Position numbers and translations under genes: made by a program. Source: Corynebacterium sp. P4-C1 (GTDB lineage: Bacteria > Actinomycetota > Actinomycetes > Mycobacteriales > Mycobacteriaceae). From it: a stretch of 64,000 bases of DNA. Location of the stretch: contig NZ_CP129966.1 of assembly GCF_030503595.1 (NCBI RefSeq), positions 1,922,001-1,986,000 on the forward strand, read 5' to 3'. Under the pieces are notes generated by a model, which saw only the letters and a list, made by a program, of their open reading frames with translations, did no database searches and was not told the DNA's origin. Of this stretch, positions 37,419-47,651 are shown piece after piece (the first letter of the stretch is position 1; the number at the start of each line of letters is the position of its first letter).

Positions 37419-39179
37419 ATGTCTGACACTACTCAGAACCAGGCCCTATCCACCGAATCAACAGCTATCCGTAGTACCCGCCGTAACTTTCTCAAAGGCG
37501 GTGCGGCCGCCATTGCAGCTTCCGCAGCTGTGACGAGTGTCGCGCCGGCATCCGCGCAGAGTTCGTGGGGCTACTTCAACAAACCAGCTCCGCTCGAGCC
37601 GTCTCCGCAGCCGCTGCCGTTTTGTCACGGTGTCGCATCGGGCGACCCTCTGCCGGACTCGGTCATCCTGTGGACTCGCGTCACCCCTGATGAGAACGCC
37701 CGTCCGGGATCGGGTACCGGCGAGGCCACCGATGTCCGTTGGGAGGTGAGCCCGAACGAGTCCTTCGATCCGGTCGTCGCTTCCGGTACGGCTCGAACAT
37801 CCCGCTCTTCGGACCACACGTTGCACATTGACGTGAAGGGGCTCGCACCCGCGTCCGTCTACTACTACCGGTTCATTGTTGAGGGCGGCCCGCACGCCGG
37901 CGCCCACTCGCCGGTAGGCCGCACCAAGACCGCACCCGCCAATAATGCGCACGTTGAGTCTTTCAAGATTGCTAGTTTCTCCTGTGCGAACTGGGAGGCG
38001 GGTTTCTATACCCCGTACCGCGACATGGCCGAGCGAGGTCGCCGCGGTGAGCTCGATCTTGCAGTGTGCCTTGGTGATTACATCTACGAGTACGGGCAGC
38101 GCAGCAATAATAAGGCGGCGATTTCCGCTGTTCGCCTGTACCAGCCCCCGCACGAGATCCTGAACCTTGAAGACTACCGCATCCGCTATGGCCAGGCTCG
38201 AACGGACCTCGATCTCCAGGCGGCCCACGCCGCCTTGCCGTGGGTCGCTGTATGGGACGACCACGAGGTGGCCAACGACACCTACGACACCGGCGCGCAG
38301 AACCACACAGAATTCACCGAAGGTAGCTACCGCGCCCGCCGTGCTGCCGCATCTCAGGCCTACATCGAGTGGATGCCTATCCGCTCTAAGGCGCTGGGCG
38401 AGGGCGGCAAGCTCTACCGCAGCTTCACCTTCGGCGATCTCTTTGAGCTGACAATGATGGATCTGCGCACTTACCGCGACAAGGTTGGACGCATCAGTGG
38501 CGCGCTTTCGCCGAGCGCGCCACGCAGCATGCTCGGTGACGAACAGTACCAGTGGTTGGTCAACACTCTGCGGAGCTCGAAGGCTAAGTGGAACGTCTTG
38601 GGTAACTCCGTGATGTTCTCCCCGCTGGCGGTCGGTGCCTTGCGCAACGACCCGAATGTCAAGCCGGTACTCGATGCCATGGTGGAGAACCTCGGCGACA
38701 ATGTTCAGCTCTTCACGGATGTGGCCGAGTATGGTTTCCTGGTCAACTCGGACCAGTGGGACGGATACCTGATGGAGCGAAAGCAGCTCATTGTCGACAT
38801 GGCTGAAGCCGACGTCACCCCGCTGTTTCTGACCGGCGACATCCACTCCGAATGGGCGCACACGGTCTACGACGGAGACAAGCCGCTGGGCTGCGAGATG
38901 GTCTGCGCCTCGATCTCCGCCACTGGCGTGGGCGATATTCTCGGGCATGCGGTCGGGCCGCACCCGACCTTGAACGGAATTGCCTACAACTACCTGCACA
39001 ACTCCAATCCGCAGCTACGCCACGTCAACTGGGATGCTCACGGCTACTGTGTCGCGACGATCCGACCGGACGATGTGGACATGACGTGGATGCGTGCGGA
39101 CAACATCACCGATCCGGCGTCTGCGGTCCGTTCCACGGTGATGCTGAACTGGCGTAAGGGAGTCGGCTTCACTAACTAA
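37419..39179 (+). CDS. phoD: PhoD-type alkaline phosphatase
   Basis: 586 aa with a Tat signal (TRRNFLKGG) and cleavage near ASAQS. PhoD signatures are present: the N-terminal beta domain (FCHGVASGDPLPDSVILWTR), LGDYIYEYG, VWDDHEVANDTY and TGDIHSEW, supplying Ca/Fe ligands. It hydrolyses phosphomono- or diesters outside the cytoplasm. The gene has no visible ribosome site: GATTAT lies 6 nt before the ATG, so leaderless initiation is possible. A terminator lies about 45 bp after the stop. Confidence 0.93.
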   Translation: MSDTTQNQALSTESTAIRSTRRNFLKGGAAAIAASAAVTSVAPASAQSSWGYFNKPAPLEPSPQPLPFCHGVASGDPLPDSVILWTRVTPDENARPGSGTGEATDVRWEVSPNESFDPVVASGTARTSRSSDHTLHIDVKGLAPASVYYYRFIVEGGPHAGAHSPVGRTKTAPANNAHVESFKIASFSCANWEAGFYTPYRDMAERGRRGELDLAVCLGDYIYEYGQRSNNKAAISAVRLYQPPHEILNLEDYRIRYGQARTDLDLQAAHAALPWVAVWDDHEVANDTYDTGAQNHTEFTEGSYRARRAAASQAYIEWMPIRSKALGEGGKLYRSFTFGDLFELTMMDLRTYRDKVGRISGALSPSAPRSMLGDEQYQWLVNTLRSSKAKWNVLGNSVMFSPLAVGALRNDPNVKPVLDAMVENLGDNVQLFTDVAEYGFLVNSDQWDGYLMERKQLIVDMAEADVTPLFLTGDIHSEWAHTVYDGDKPLGCEMVCASISATGVGDILGHAVGPHPTLNGIAYNYLHNSNPQLRHVNWDAHGYCVATIRPDDVDMTWMRADNITDPASAVRSTVMLNWRKGVGFTN

Positions 39180-39222
39180 GCACGCTCCTATTGAGGCTGG
39201 CGCATCTAGAAAGGTGTGAGCA

Positions 39223-39259
39223 ACGTTGAAAGACGGGTCCATGACCCGTCTTTCAACGT
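39223..39259. terminator. terminator between phoD and fprA
   Basis: Perfect 17-bp stem (39223-39239 with 39243-39259) and a 3-nt loop, between convergent phoD and fprA. T- and A-rich feet on either side fit bidirectional use. Confidence 0.88.
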
Positions 39260-39274
39260 CTTTGAGCTGTGCCC

Positions 39275-40657
39275 CTAGATTGAGTACTCGGGGTGGGAGG
39301 CGTTGACCATGTCGTCCCACTCGACGATCTTCTTGCGTTCGCGGCCTTCGGCTTCACCGAGGGCGCGCTCAGCGGCGTCGAGGTTGTGCCAGCCTTCCCA
39401 GGTGGTCACCTTGACGCCCTTGTCCTTCAGGTGGTCGAGGATGGCCTGGTCGTCGCGGTGTTCGGTGGGGGTGAGGGCACCGTTGCGGTAGTCGTCGAGA
39501 AGCATGCTGGTGGTGTCCTTGGCGTCGGACTTGGTGTTGCCGATCAGGCCGACGGGGCCGCGCTTGATCCAGCCGGTGGTGTACAGGCCGGGGACGATGT
39601 CGCCGCCGGGCTCGGTGAGCACGTGGCCTTCGTCGTTGGGGATGACGGCGCGGTGGTCGTCGAAAGGTACGCCGTTGACGGCGTCGGAGCGGTAGCCGAC
39701 GGCGCGGTAGACCGCCTGGACGTCCCAGGTGGTGGTCTCGCCGGTGGCAGTCACGCCGCCGTTGCCGTCGAGTTCGGTGCGTTCAGTGACAAAGCCGCTG
39801 ACCTTACCGTCCTTGCCGATGATTTCCACGGGGGACTCGAAGAAGTGGATGAACAGCTTGTGCGGGGCGCCCTTCGGGTCGCGCATCGCGTAGCCTTCCA
39901 GGGTCTGGCACACGAGGTCGACGCTTTTCGCTTCTCGACGAGCCGCCTCCGACGCCTCGTCGTAGTCGATATCCTCCGGGTCGACGATGACCTCGATGCT
40001 CTCGGAGTGGTCCAGCTCCTTCAGTTCGAGGGGGCTAAACTTGGCCTGGGCGGGGCCGCGGCGGCCGAAGACGTGGATCTCCTTCGCGGCGGACGCGTTG
40101 AGGTTGTCGTAGACGTTGTCCGGGATCTCCGTGACCTTCAGCTCGTCCGCGGTCTTGGCCAACACGCGGGCGATGTCGAGCGCGACGTTGCCGACGCCGA
40201 CGATGGCGACCTTCTCGGCGGTGAGGTCCCAGTCGCGGGTGAAGTTCGGGTTGCCGTCGTAGAAGCCGACGAACTGGCCGGCGCCGTAGTGGCCGTCCAG
40301 CTCAGCGCCCGGGACGTTCAGGTCGCGGTCCGCAGTCGCGCCGGTGGCGAAGATGACGGCGTCGTAGTACTCCTGCAGCTCCTCGACGGTGATGTCCTCG
40401 CCCACGTTCACGTTGGCCAGCAGGCGGATCTCCGGCTTGTCCAGCACGTTGTGCAGGGACTTCACAATGCCCTTGATGCGCGGGTGGTCCGGCGCCACGC
40501 CATAGCGGATCAGACCGAAGGGGGCGGGCATGCGCTCGAAGAGGTCCACGTGCACGTCCACATCGGACTTGACCAGGAGGTCGGAGGCGTAGATGCCGGC
40601 CGGGCCGGAGCCGACGACGGCGACGCGGAGGGTGTTGTCGGAAGTGGGAGTACTCAT
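39275..40657 (-). CDS. fprA: ferredoxin/flavodoxin-NADP+ reductase, FprA type
   Basis: 460 aa flavoprotein of the adrenodoxin-reductase-like family. FAD motif VVGSGPAGIYAS starts near residue 14, NADP-binding motif GVGNVALDIARVLAKT near 160, and the conserved C-terminal TGWIKRGPVGLIGNTK is present. It transfers electrons between NADPH and ferredoxins. ATG 40657 gives the usual N-terminus; longer frames add unlike sequence. Candidate -10 TATACT at 40742-40747. Confidence 0.93.
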   Translation of the reverse strand: MSTPTSDNTLRVAVVGSGPAGIYASDLLVKSDVDVHVDLFERMPAPFGLIRYGVAPDHPRIKGIVKSLHNVLDKPEIRLLANVNVGEDITVEELQEYYDAVIFATGATADRDLNVPGAELDGHYGAGQFVGFYDGNPNFTRDWDLTAEKVAIVGVGNVALDIARVLAKTADELKVTEIPDNVYDNLNASAAKEIHVFGRRGPAQAKFSPLELKELDHSESIEVIVDPEDIDYDEASEAARREAKSVDLVCQTLEGYAMRDPKGAPHKLFIHFFESPVEIIGKDGKVSGFVTERTELDGNGGVTATGETTTWDVQAVYRAVGYRSDAVNGVPFDDHRAVIPNDEGHVLTEPGGDIVPGLYTTGWIKRGPVGLIGNTKSDAKDTTSMLLDDYRNGALTPTEHRDDQAILDHLKDKGVKVTTWEGWHNLDAAERALGEAEGRERKKIVEWDDMVNASHPEYSI

Positions 40658-40741
40658 AAAGGTCGAAACTGTCCTTTGCGCTGTTGGTGTTGTCTCACGC
40701 AGGGCAACCTGCGGATGGTTCTTGCTGTTATTTGTAGCGCC

Positions 40742-40747
40742 AGTATA
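40742..40747 (-). promoter_or_regulatory. -10 box candidate of fprA
   Basis: TATACT on the minus strand, about 85 nt before the fprA start. Confidence 0.5.
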
Positions 40748-40884
40748 GGGCATGAGCCAAACGATTCTAGACAAAGCGGTCTTTTCGATTCGGACTGCTT
40801 GGTTAGTTGGTGCGCGGGGCGGGGAGTCGCCGCGTGCCGCCGGCGGTGTAACCAACGCCACCTGCGTGTGTCCGAGGCGGTGAC

Positions 40885-40890
40885 TACACT
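40885..40890 (+). promoter_or_regulatory. -10 box candidate of pta-ackA
   Basis: TACACT, leaving a leader of about 120 nt before pta. In C. glutamicum this operon is controlled by RamA/RamB; no site here was clear enough to mark. Confidence 0.4.
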
Positions 40891-41016
40891 TGAAACGAGC
40901 TGGATAGAGCGCGCAGGTGAGCGCGTCGATCAGCTGCGCGAGATGCGCACACATCGCGTGCAAGGCGCGAATACACCGTGAAGCCAAGGGCGCACGCCCG
41001 GAAAGGTTGTTTCTAG

Positions 41017-42390
41017 ATGGCTGCAAACAGGTCCGTTCTCATCACCGCGCTAGGCCGCGCACTCGAGGGAGGTGAGATCGAGGCGCTGGCGGGGGAGAAG
41101 AATCTGAAGGTTGTGAACCTGGCCGATCAGGAGCGCGATCTGTCCGCGATCGTGTCGGCGGATCTGCTCGCAAACGGCGACAGCCTGATCGTCGGCACCG
41201 GCGAGTACACCTTCGACGCGGAGGTCGCCGCCGCACTCGGTGTCTCGGTGCTGCTGCTCACCGCCGAGGGCGCCGCTGAAAGCCCGGCGGCAGAACTCGC
41301 TCTGGCTCGGGTGGGGGAGCTGGGGGCGGAAGCACGGGGCGTCGATAAGCTCGATGCTTCTGCTCTCGACGCCGCACTCGGCGCGGACGCGCGGCAGGTC
41401 ATGTCCCCGGCCGTGTTCGAGAACTGGCTGATCACCCGCGCCAAGGAGGAACGCGCGCACATCGTTCTGCCCGAGGGTGAGGACGACCGCATTCTCGAGG
41501 CGGCGCACCACCTGCTCAAGCAGGACGTGGCGGACCTGACCATCCTCGGCGTCAGCGACGATATTTCGCGCCGCGCCGACGACAAGGGCTGGAACCTCTC
41601 CGGCGCGAACATCGTCGATCACCTGAACTCCGACCTGCTGGACGAGTTCGCGGAGGACTTTGCTGAGCTGCGCAAGAAGAAGGGCGTGACCGTCGAGGAA
41701 GCCCGAGAGACGATGAAGGACATCTCCTACTTCGCCACCATGATGGTGCACAAGGGCCTGGCTGACGGCATGGTCTCCGGTGCCGCGCACACCACTGCGC
41801 ACACCATCAAGCCGTCCTTCCAGATCATCAAGACCGCCCCGGGCGCATCTGTCGTTTCCTCGGTCTTCCTCATGGTCATGCGCGACCGCCTGTGGGCGTT
41901 CGGCGACTGCGCGGTGAACCCGAACCCGACCGCCGAGCAGATCGGTGAGATCGCCGCCGTTTCCGCCAAGACTGCTGCCCAGTTCGGCATCGACCCGAAG
42001 GTGGCCATCCTGTCCTACTCCACCGGCACCTCCGGGTCCGGTCCGGACATCGACCGCGCCGTCGAGGCGACCGCCAAGGCCAAGGAGCTCGCGCCGGACA
42101 CCGCCATCGACGGTCCGCTGCAGTTCGATGCGGCGGCTGACCCGGGCGTGGGCAAGAAGAAGGCCCCGGATTCCCCGGTCGCTGGCCAGGCGAACGTGTT
42201 CATCTTCCCGGACCTCGAGGCCGGCAACGCCGGCTACAAGATCGCGCAGCGGACCGGCGGCGCGCTCGCCATCGGCCCTGTCCTCCAGGGCCTGAACAAG
42301 CCGGTCAACGACCTGTCCCGCGGCGCGACCGTCCCCGACATCGTCAACACCGTCGCAATCACTGCTATCCAGGCGCAAGGAGCTAAGTAA
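41017..42390 (+). CDS. pta: phosphate acetyltransferase
   Basis: 457 aa. Interconverts acetyl-CoA and acetyl phosphate. A short N-terminal regulatory-like domain (1-~130) precedes the PTA_PTB catalytic domain ([63 protein letters not shown]). Length is as in C. glutamicum rather than the ~700-aa enterobacterial form. Overlaps ackA by one base (TAATG). One 11-mer copy at 41340-41350 reads V-D-K. Confidence 0.96.
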   Translation: MAANRSVLITALGRALEGGEIEALAGEKNLKVVNLADQERDLSAIVSADLLANGDSLIVGTGEYTFDAEVAAALGVSVLLLTAEGAAESPAAELALARVGELGAEARGVDKLDASALDAALGADARQVMSPAVFENWLITRAKEERAHIVLPEGEDDRILEAAHHLLKQDVADLTILGVSDDISRRADDKGWNLSGANIVDHLNSDLLDEFAEDFAELRKKKGVTVEEARETMKDISYFATMMVHKGLADGMVSGAAHTTAHTIKPSFQIIKTAPGASVVSSVFLMVMRDRLWAFGDCAVNPNPTAEQIGEIAAVSAKTAAQFGIDPKVAILSYSTGTSGSGPDIDRAVEATAKAKELAPDTAIDGPLQFDAAADPGVGKKKAPDSPVAGQANVFIFPDLEAGNAGYKIAQRTGGALAIGPVLQGLNKPVNDLSRGATVPDIVNTVAITAIQAQGAK

Positions 42391-43589
42391 TGGCCTACGC
42401 ACTCGTCCTCAACTCCGGTTCCTCCTCGATCAAATTCCAGATCGTGGACCCCACCGCGTCCGCATCCGACCAGCCGTTCGTCACGGGCCTGGTGGAGCGC
42501 ATCGGTGAGCCGAACGGCCGCATTTCCATCCAGATTGAGGGCCGCCACGTTGAGTCCAACATGCCGATCCGCGACCACCGCGGCGGCCTGATGCTTGCCA
42601 TCGCCATGCTCGACGCCAACGGCGCCGGCCCGACCCAGGTGGACATCATCGCCTGCGGCCACCGCGTCGTCCACGGCGGTCAGACGTTCAGCGCGCCCGT
42701 GCTCGTCAACGATAATGTGATCGAGCTCATCCGCGAGCTCATCCCCTTGGCGCCGCTGCACAACCCGGCGAATATCGACGGCATCGAGGTCGCCCGCGAC
42801 CTGCTGCCGGACGTGCCGCACGTCGCCGTGTTCGATACCGCTTTCTTCACTGACCTGCCGGCGTACTCCGCGAACTATGCGCTCAACGCCGCCGTGGCCA
42901 AGGAGCACAATATCCGTCGCTACGGCGCGCACGGCACCTCCCACGAGTTCATTGCCCTTGAGGTGGCGGACTTTTTGGGTCAGCCGATCGAGGACCTCAA
43001 CCAGATCGTCATGCACATCGGCAACGGTGCCTCTGCCTCCGCGATCCGCGGCGGCCACCCGATCGACACCTCGATGGGGCTCACCCCGCTCGAGGGCCTG
43101 GTCATGGGTACCCGCTCCGGTGACATTGACCCGGGTGTGATCTTCCACCTGGCCCGCAACGCGGACATGAACATCGATGAGATCGACGACCTGCTCAACC
43201 GTCGCTCCGGTGTGAAAGGCCTGTCCGGCGTGAACGATTTCCGCGTGCTGCACGACAAGATGGACGAGGGCGACGAGAACGCCAAGCTGGCCTACGACGT
43301 CTACATTCACCGTCTCCGCCGCTACATCGGTGCCTACATGATCACCCTGGGCCGCGTGGACACCATCACGTTCACCGCCGGTGTGGGCGAAAACGACCAC
43401 ACCGTGCGCACCAACTCCCTGGCTGGTCTGGAGAACTACGGCATCAAGATCGACGAGGAGAAGAACCAGAACGGCTCCGGCCCGCGCATCATCTCCACCG
43501 ACGACTCCACCGTCAAGGTTCTCGTCGTGCCGACGAACGAGGAGCTCGCCATCGCGCAGAAGTCCGCCGCGATCGCTGAGTCGCTCTAA
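42390..43589 (+). CDS. ackA: acetate kinase
   Basis: 399 aa. Interconverts acetyl phosphate and acetate with ADP/ATP. N-terminal [55 protein letters not shown] and [12 protein letters not shown] are all present. Translationally coupled to pta; terminator about 100 bp downstream. Confidence 0.97.
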   Translation: MAYALVLNSGSSSIKFQIVDPTASASDQPFVTGLVERIGEPNGRISIQIEGRHVESNMPIRDHRGGLMLAIAMLDANGAGPTQVDIIACGHRVVHGGQTFSAPVLVNDNVIELIRELIPLAPLHNPANIDGIEVARDLLPDVPHVAVFDTAFFTDLPAYSANYALNAAVAKEHNIRRYGAHGTSHEFIALEVADFLGQPIEDLNQIVMHIGNGASASAIRGGHPIDTSMGLTPLEGLVMGTRSGDIDPGVIFHLARNADMNIDEIDDLLNRRSGVKGLSGVNDFRVLHDKMDEGDENAKLAYDVYIHRLRRYIGAYMITLGRVDTITFTAGVGENDHTVRTNSLAGLENYGIKIDEEKNQNGSGPRIISTDDSTVKVLVVPTNEELAIAQKSAAIAESL

Positions 43590-43688
43590 ACGCCTCCTCC
43601 CCCCTTCCTCCGGTACCCGGCACCCCGCGGACGCGGATACCGCGCGCTGCGGGTTCCAGGGTCTCTGCGGCTCAGCTGCGCTCGATAG

Positions 43689-43715
43689 CCCGGTTCCAGC
43701 ACTGCTGGGGCCGGG
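43689..43715. terminator. terminator between ackA and pknG
   Basis: CCCGG-TT-CCAGCA-C-TGCTGG-GG-CCGGG hairpin followed by TTT, between convergent ackA and pknG. Confidence 0.65.
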
Positions 43716-43751
43716 TTTCGCGTCTCCGCCGTTGAGCCGCACTCGCAGCTA

Positions 43752-46619
43752 CTAGAACCAGGTCGCCGGGCGCACCTTATTTGCCGTGTCCACCAGCGCG
43801 TAGCGGTGGCGGGCGAAGGGCGCCCGGCGTGCCAGTTCCCGCAGGGTGATTGCCAGGCCGCGGCGCAGATCCTTGATGGTGAAGGGGTAGTCAAACAACT
43901 GGGTCTTCGCCGTCGCGGCGCTGGCACCAGAGTCCCGGAGGAACGTTAGGGCGGCGCGTAGCACGGCCACCTTGATCTGCAGCAGGCGCGGCTCGTTGGT
44001 GGGGATCTCCTCCAGCCGCCGGGCGGCGCGGCGGATGCGGGATTCCGTGAGCTCGTCGCTGACCAGGTAGAGGATCGTGGTCAACTTGGCCATGCGGTGG
44101 TAGCGGGACTGCTGCGGAACCTTGTCCAGCGCCGCCACCGCCATTTCCACTTCGCCTTCGTACATGAGTTGGCGGGCCAGGCCGAACGCCGAGGACACCG
44201 TGGTCGGATTCGCCGCCCACACCATGCCGTAGAGGCGCATCGCGTTCAGTCGCAGCGTCGACGGGCGGTCCGTCACGTGCGACCACGTCGGCGAAATTAC
44301 GCCTGCTTTTTGCTGGGCGGTGAAGTACGAGTTGGGAAGTTCGCCCAGGTCGGTGCGGATGGAGGCGAGGTGGCGGGCGAGGGTGTCGTCGATAAGCTTC
44401 TGCTGCTGCAGGCCCGACTGCTGGAGGAGCAGCTCATCCACCGCGGCGAGCGCGAGCTTCGGTGCGGCTTCGCCCGGCACGATGTCCAGCACCTCGGAGA
44501 AGTCGCGCTGCGCGGCGGCAAAGTCACCGTGGATGAGCTCGGTGAGGCCCCAGTACCAGTGGTAGCGCCAATCCTGTTTCAGTGGCCCGTCGAGTTTGCT
44601 CAGCCAGTGCTGCGCCTGAGAGGTCAGGCCCAAGTCGAGCATCGCGCGCGCCACTGCGAACGGGATTTCCGCGGAGTGGGCGTACTCGGTGGATTGGAAG
44701 GCCTGGCGCAGCGTCTCCAGCGTTTCCTGGGGCTCCGCGTATGAGGTGCCGGACAGCAGGCCCGCGCCGACGTCGGAGCGGTCGATCAAGGGAGTGGGCA
44801 GGGCGGAGAGCACCTCGGAGGGGGTGATTTCGACGGTGCGGTCGACGCCGTCGATAAGCTGATCCGTGCGGAAGACTAGGTGCTTCGTGCCGAATGTAGT
44901 GCGCTGCGGCGAGAACAGTGAATGCTGCGCCGGGTGGTTGATGCCGTCGCGCAACGCGATGATTTCGCGCAGCACCCCGAGCAGCTGCACCTCGAGCTCC
45001 TCCACACTTTGGAAACGCTTCCGTGGGTCCGGGTGGCAGCAGCGCGCGAGCAGGCGGTACAGGGAGATGTAGCGGCGCAGCGTCGGCGATTCGGTGGGCG
45101 TGGGCAGCCCGTGCGTGTAAGCTCCGCCCTCCTTCGGCAGCTCGAGGATGAGCGCGGCGAGAGTACGGCCAACCGTGTAGATGTCGCTGGCGATGCTGGG
45201 GCCTTCCCGCGCCACCTCCGGTGCCTGGTAGCCCTTGGTTCCGTAGATGAACCCGTACGCCCCGATGCCGCTGACCGCGCCCAGATCGATGAGCTTGACC
45301 TGGTCTTCCGCGACAATGATGTTGTCCGGTTTGAGGTCGTTGTACACCACGCCGCGGCTGTGCAGGTAGCCCAGCGCCGGCAGCACCTCCAGGATGTAGG
45401 CGATCGCCTGGTCGATGGGGAGAAGGTGCGTTTCCTGCGCATTCTTGCGCTCGCGTAACGACGGCCCGCCCACGAACTCCATCACAATGAATCCCCCGTC
45501 AACCCTGGGGTCGTCGATGAAGTTGAAGATCTTCACGATGCCGGGGTGAGTGATATCCGCCAGGAATTCCCGCTCCGCCGCCGCGGCCGCCGCCTCGTCC
45601 TTGCTCCTCTCCGACTGCATGCCTTTGAGCACCACCACGCGCCCCGCCACGTGGTGGTCCTGCGCCAGGTAGATCCAGCCCATTCCGCCGTGGGCGATCA
45701 CGCCCTGAATCTGGTACTGGCCAGCGACGATATCGCCCTTTTGCAGTTGGGGCTCCGGGATCTTCTTGTGTACGACCGCATTCGTCGGATCCTTGATGGC
45801 CTCCTTCGGCTCCACCGGGTCGACCCATGGAAGCTCCACCATGCCGTCGGCGACGAAGCGTGTCGCGCGCTTGGCGCCGCGCAGTTCACGGAACGTGTCC
45901 AGCGCCTGCCTGCGTGCTCGATCGCTCGTGCTCGCCTGCGCCCGGGCCAGAGCCTCCTGCTGCGCCCGCTTGTACGCTTCCTCTTCCGCGTGGGCAGCCT
46001 GGGCCCGCTGCACCTGTCCCGCGCGCAGCTCGCCCAAGTCTTTCAGCAGTCCGGCGTATTCGCCCGCGCTGCCGTACAGGTCCGCCTCGTCCGGGTGCGG
46101 GACGTGCGTGCTGTCCGTGGTCTCGTCGTCCTCGTCCGCGAACGGGTCGAATGCCACCGCCTCCGTGGCCATCGGTGCCTCTGGGGCGGCGTGCTCTCCG
46201 TTCCCGGCGGCCTCTCCGTTCCGGGGGTCTTCCTCGTGCTCATCGTTCTCGTCGTCCTCATCGGCGAACGGGTCGAATGCCACCGCCTGCGTCGCCTGCG
46301 GCGCTTCTTCCGGGGCGGACTCCACGGTGCCTTCTGCGGTCCCCGGTGCCTCAGGCTGGGGCGGCCGCGCGTGGTGGGTCACTTGGTCGATGTCGCCGTG
46401 GTCGTACCAGGACAGCCAGTCATCCTCCTCGCTACTGCCGCTGTTCCTGGCGCCGTCTTCGGTGCTGGACTCAGTGCCGTCTTCGGTGCCGGCAAGGTCC
46501 GCGAAGGGGTCGAAAGCGACCGCCTGGGTGGGCGCGGGGCCGGTGTCGGGGCTCGTGTTGGCGTTCGCGCCGGCGGCCGTGTTTGCGTCTGCGTCTCTGG
46601 CTGTGTCCTTTTCAGTCAC
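43752..46619 (-). CDS. pknG: serine/threonine protein kinase PknG
   Basis: 955 aa, GTG start. Acidic N-terminus (1-~290) with three copies of T(Q/E)AVAFDPFAD near residues 31, 108 and 149; kinase domain about 300-570 with glycine loop IAHGGMGWIYLA, VLKGM lysine, YNDLKPDN catalytic loop and LIDLGAV in place of DFG; C-terminal TPR-type helical region. The rubredoxin CxxC motifs of mycobacterial PknG are absent, as in other corynebacteria. In C. glutamicum PknG phosphorylates OdhI and relieves inhibition of 2-oxoglutarate dehydrogenase. Last gene of glnX-glnH-pknG, 3 bp after glnH. Two 11-mer copies lie in it. Confidence 0.95.
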   Translation of the reverse strand: MTEKDTARDADANTAAGANANTSPDTGPAPTQAVAFDPFADLAGTEDGTESSTEDGARNSGSSEEDDWLSWYDHGDIDQVTHHARPPQPEAPGTAEGTVESAPEEAPQATQAVAFDPFADEDDENDEHEEDPRNGEAAGNGEHAAPEAPMATEAVAFDPFADEDDETTDSTHVPHPDEADLYGSAGEYAGLLKDLGELRAGQVQRAQAAHAEEEAYKRAQQEALARAQASTSDRARRQALDTFRELRGAKRATRFVADGMVELPWVDPVEPKEAIKDPTNAVVHKKIPEPQLQKGDIVAGQYQIQGVIAHGGMGWIYLAQDHHVAGRVVVLKGMQSERSKDEAAAAAAEREFLADITHPGIVKIFNFIDDPRVDGGFIVMEFVGGPSLRERKNAQETHLLPIDQAIAYILEVLPALGYLHSRGVVYNDLKPDNIIVAEDQVKLIDLGAVSGIGAYGFIYGTKGYQAPEVAREGPSIASDIYTVGRTLAALILELPKEGGAYTHGLPTPTESPTLRRYISLYRLLARCCHPDPRKRFQSVEELEVQLLGVLREIIALRDGINHPAQHSLFSPQRTTFGTKHLVFRTDQLIDGVDRTVEITPSEVLSALPTPLIDRSDVGAGLLSGTSYAEPQETLETLRQAFQSTEYAHSAEIPFAVARAMLDLGLTSQAQHWLSKLDGPLKQDWRYHWYWGLTELIHGDFAAAQRDFSEVLDIVPGEAAPKLALAAVDELLLQQSGLQQQKLIDDTLARHLASIRTDLGELPNSYFTAQQKAGVISPTWSHVTDRPSTLRLNAMRLYGMVWAANPTTVSSAFGLARQLMYEGEVEMAVAALDKVPQQSRYHRMAKLTTILYLVSDELTESRIRRAARRLEEIPTNEPRLLQIKVAVLRAALTFLRDSGASAATAKTQLFDYPFTIKDLRRGLAITLRELARRAPFARHRYALVDTANKVRPATWF

Positions 46620-46622
46620 GGC

Positions 46623-47651
46623 TTATTCTCCTTCCGCGGCGGGCGCCTCCGCGGCGGGGGCGTCGGGACGGTACTTGGGTGCGGGGGCGGAGCGTGGGGC
46701 GATGTGCGGGCTCAGCCAGCGGTTGAACATGGAATCCCACGTGCCGTCGCGGCGGATGCGCTCCAGGGTGGAATTGATCTGGCGTGTCAGGCCGTCATTC
46801 CCCTTCGGGATGCCCACTGAGTACTGCTGATTCGCCACTGCCTCCCCGGTGACAGTAGTCAACGGGTCCTGGGCGGCGGCGCCGGCGAGAATGGCCTCGT
46901 CGCCGAGCAAGGCGCCGGTCTGGAACTGCTGCAGGGCCATCAGGCAGTCTGCCCAGCTGCGGGTGCGCAGGATTTCCTGGTCGGGGAAGGTGCGGCGGGC
47001 CATGTCCAGCACATTGGAGCCGTCGGTGACGCAGATGCGCTCGTCGGTGATATCGGATGTGGACTCGATCCCCGACGCGGTGGGGACCAGCATCCGCACA
47101 CTGGAATCGAGGTAGGGGACAGAGAAATCGATCGCGTCGTAGCGTTTCTTGGTGATCGACATGGTGCGCACCACAATGTCCACCTGGCCCGACACGATGG
47201 CCTCGGTGCGCATGGTGGAATCGATGAAGCGGAAATCCACCCGGTCCGGGTCCCCGAAAATATCCTTGGAGATCTCGCGGGCGAGGTCGATCTCGAAGCC
47301 CTTGAGCTCGCCGGTGGCGTTGTCGCGGAAACTAAGGAGGTACTGGGACTGGTCCACGCCGATGATGATGCGTCCGCGGTGGTAGATCTCCGGGATGCGC
47401 TCCTCCGGTTTCATATCGTCCGGGCGCACGGAACCGGGCCAGTCGAAGTCCGCGGCTGGCTCCGCGGGCTCCGCGCCAGGCTCGTCGAGCTGTGCGCCGG
47501 GCGGGAGGAGATCGTCGTGGATGACTCGGTCGCTCTCCGGCAACTGCGGCGGGGGAGGGGCCGGGGCGCAGGCGGATAAAGGGGCGGCGGCCGTGAGGAG
47601 GGCGGCCAGGAGGAAGGGGCGGCGGTGACGTCGATAAGCGGTGCGTGCCAT
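46623..47651 (-). CDS. glnH: glutamine-binding lipoprotein of the PknG pathway
   Basis: 342 aa solute-binding protein (SBP family 3) with a lipobox LSA-C near residue 28 and a Pro-rich linker. Domain signatures include GRIIIGVDQSQYLLSFRDNATGELKGFEIDLA and VDFRFIDSTMRTEAIVSGQVDIVV. In corynebacteria GlnH senses external Asp/Glu-type amino acids and signals through GlnX to PknG; no transport permease is encoded here, consistent with a sensor role. ATG 47651 overlaps the glnX stop. An 11-mer copy (47629-47639) lies in its signal-peptide codons. Confidence 0.9.
   Translation of the reverse strand: MARTAYRRHRRPFLLAALLTAAAPLSACAPAPPPPQLPESDRVIHDDLLPPGAQLDEPGAEPAEPAADFDWPGSVRPDDMKPEERIPEIYHRGRIIIGVDQSQYLLSFRDNATGELKGFEIDLAREISKDIFGDPDRVDFRFIDSTMRTEAIVSGQVDIVVRTMSITKKRYDAIDFSVPYLDSSVRMLVPTASGIESTSDITDERICVTDGSNVLDMARRTFPDQEILRTRSWADCLMALQQFQTGALLGDEAILAGAAAQDPLTTVTGEAVANQQYSVGIPKGNDGLTRQINSTLERIRRDGTWDSMFNRWLSPHIAPRSAPAPKYRPDAPAAEAPAAEGE

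Noticed and set aside
39293-40981. 562-codon plus-strand open frame opposite fprA
   Set aside because: Antisense shadow; fprA carries intact FAD and NADP motifs on the other strand.
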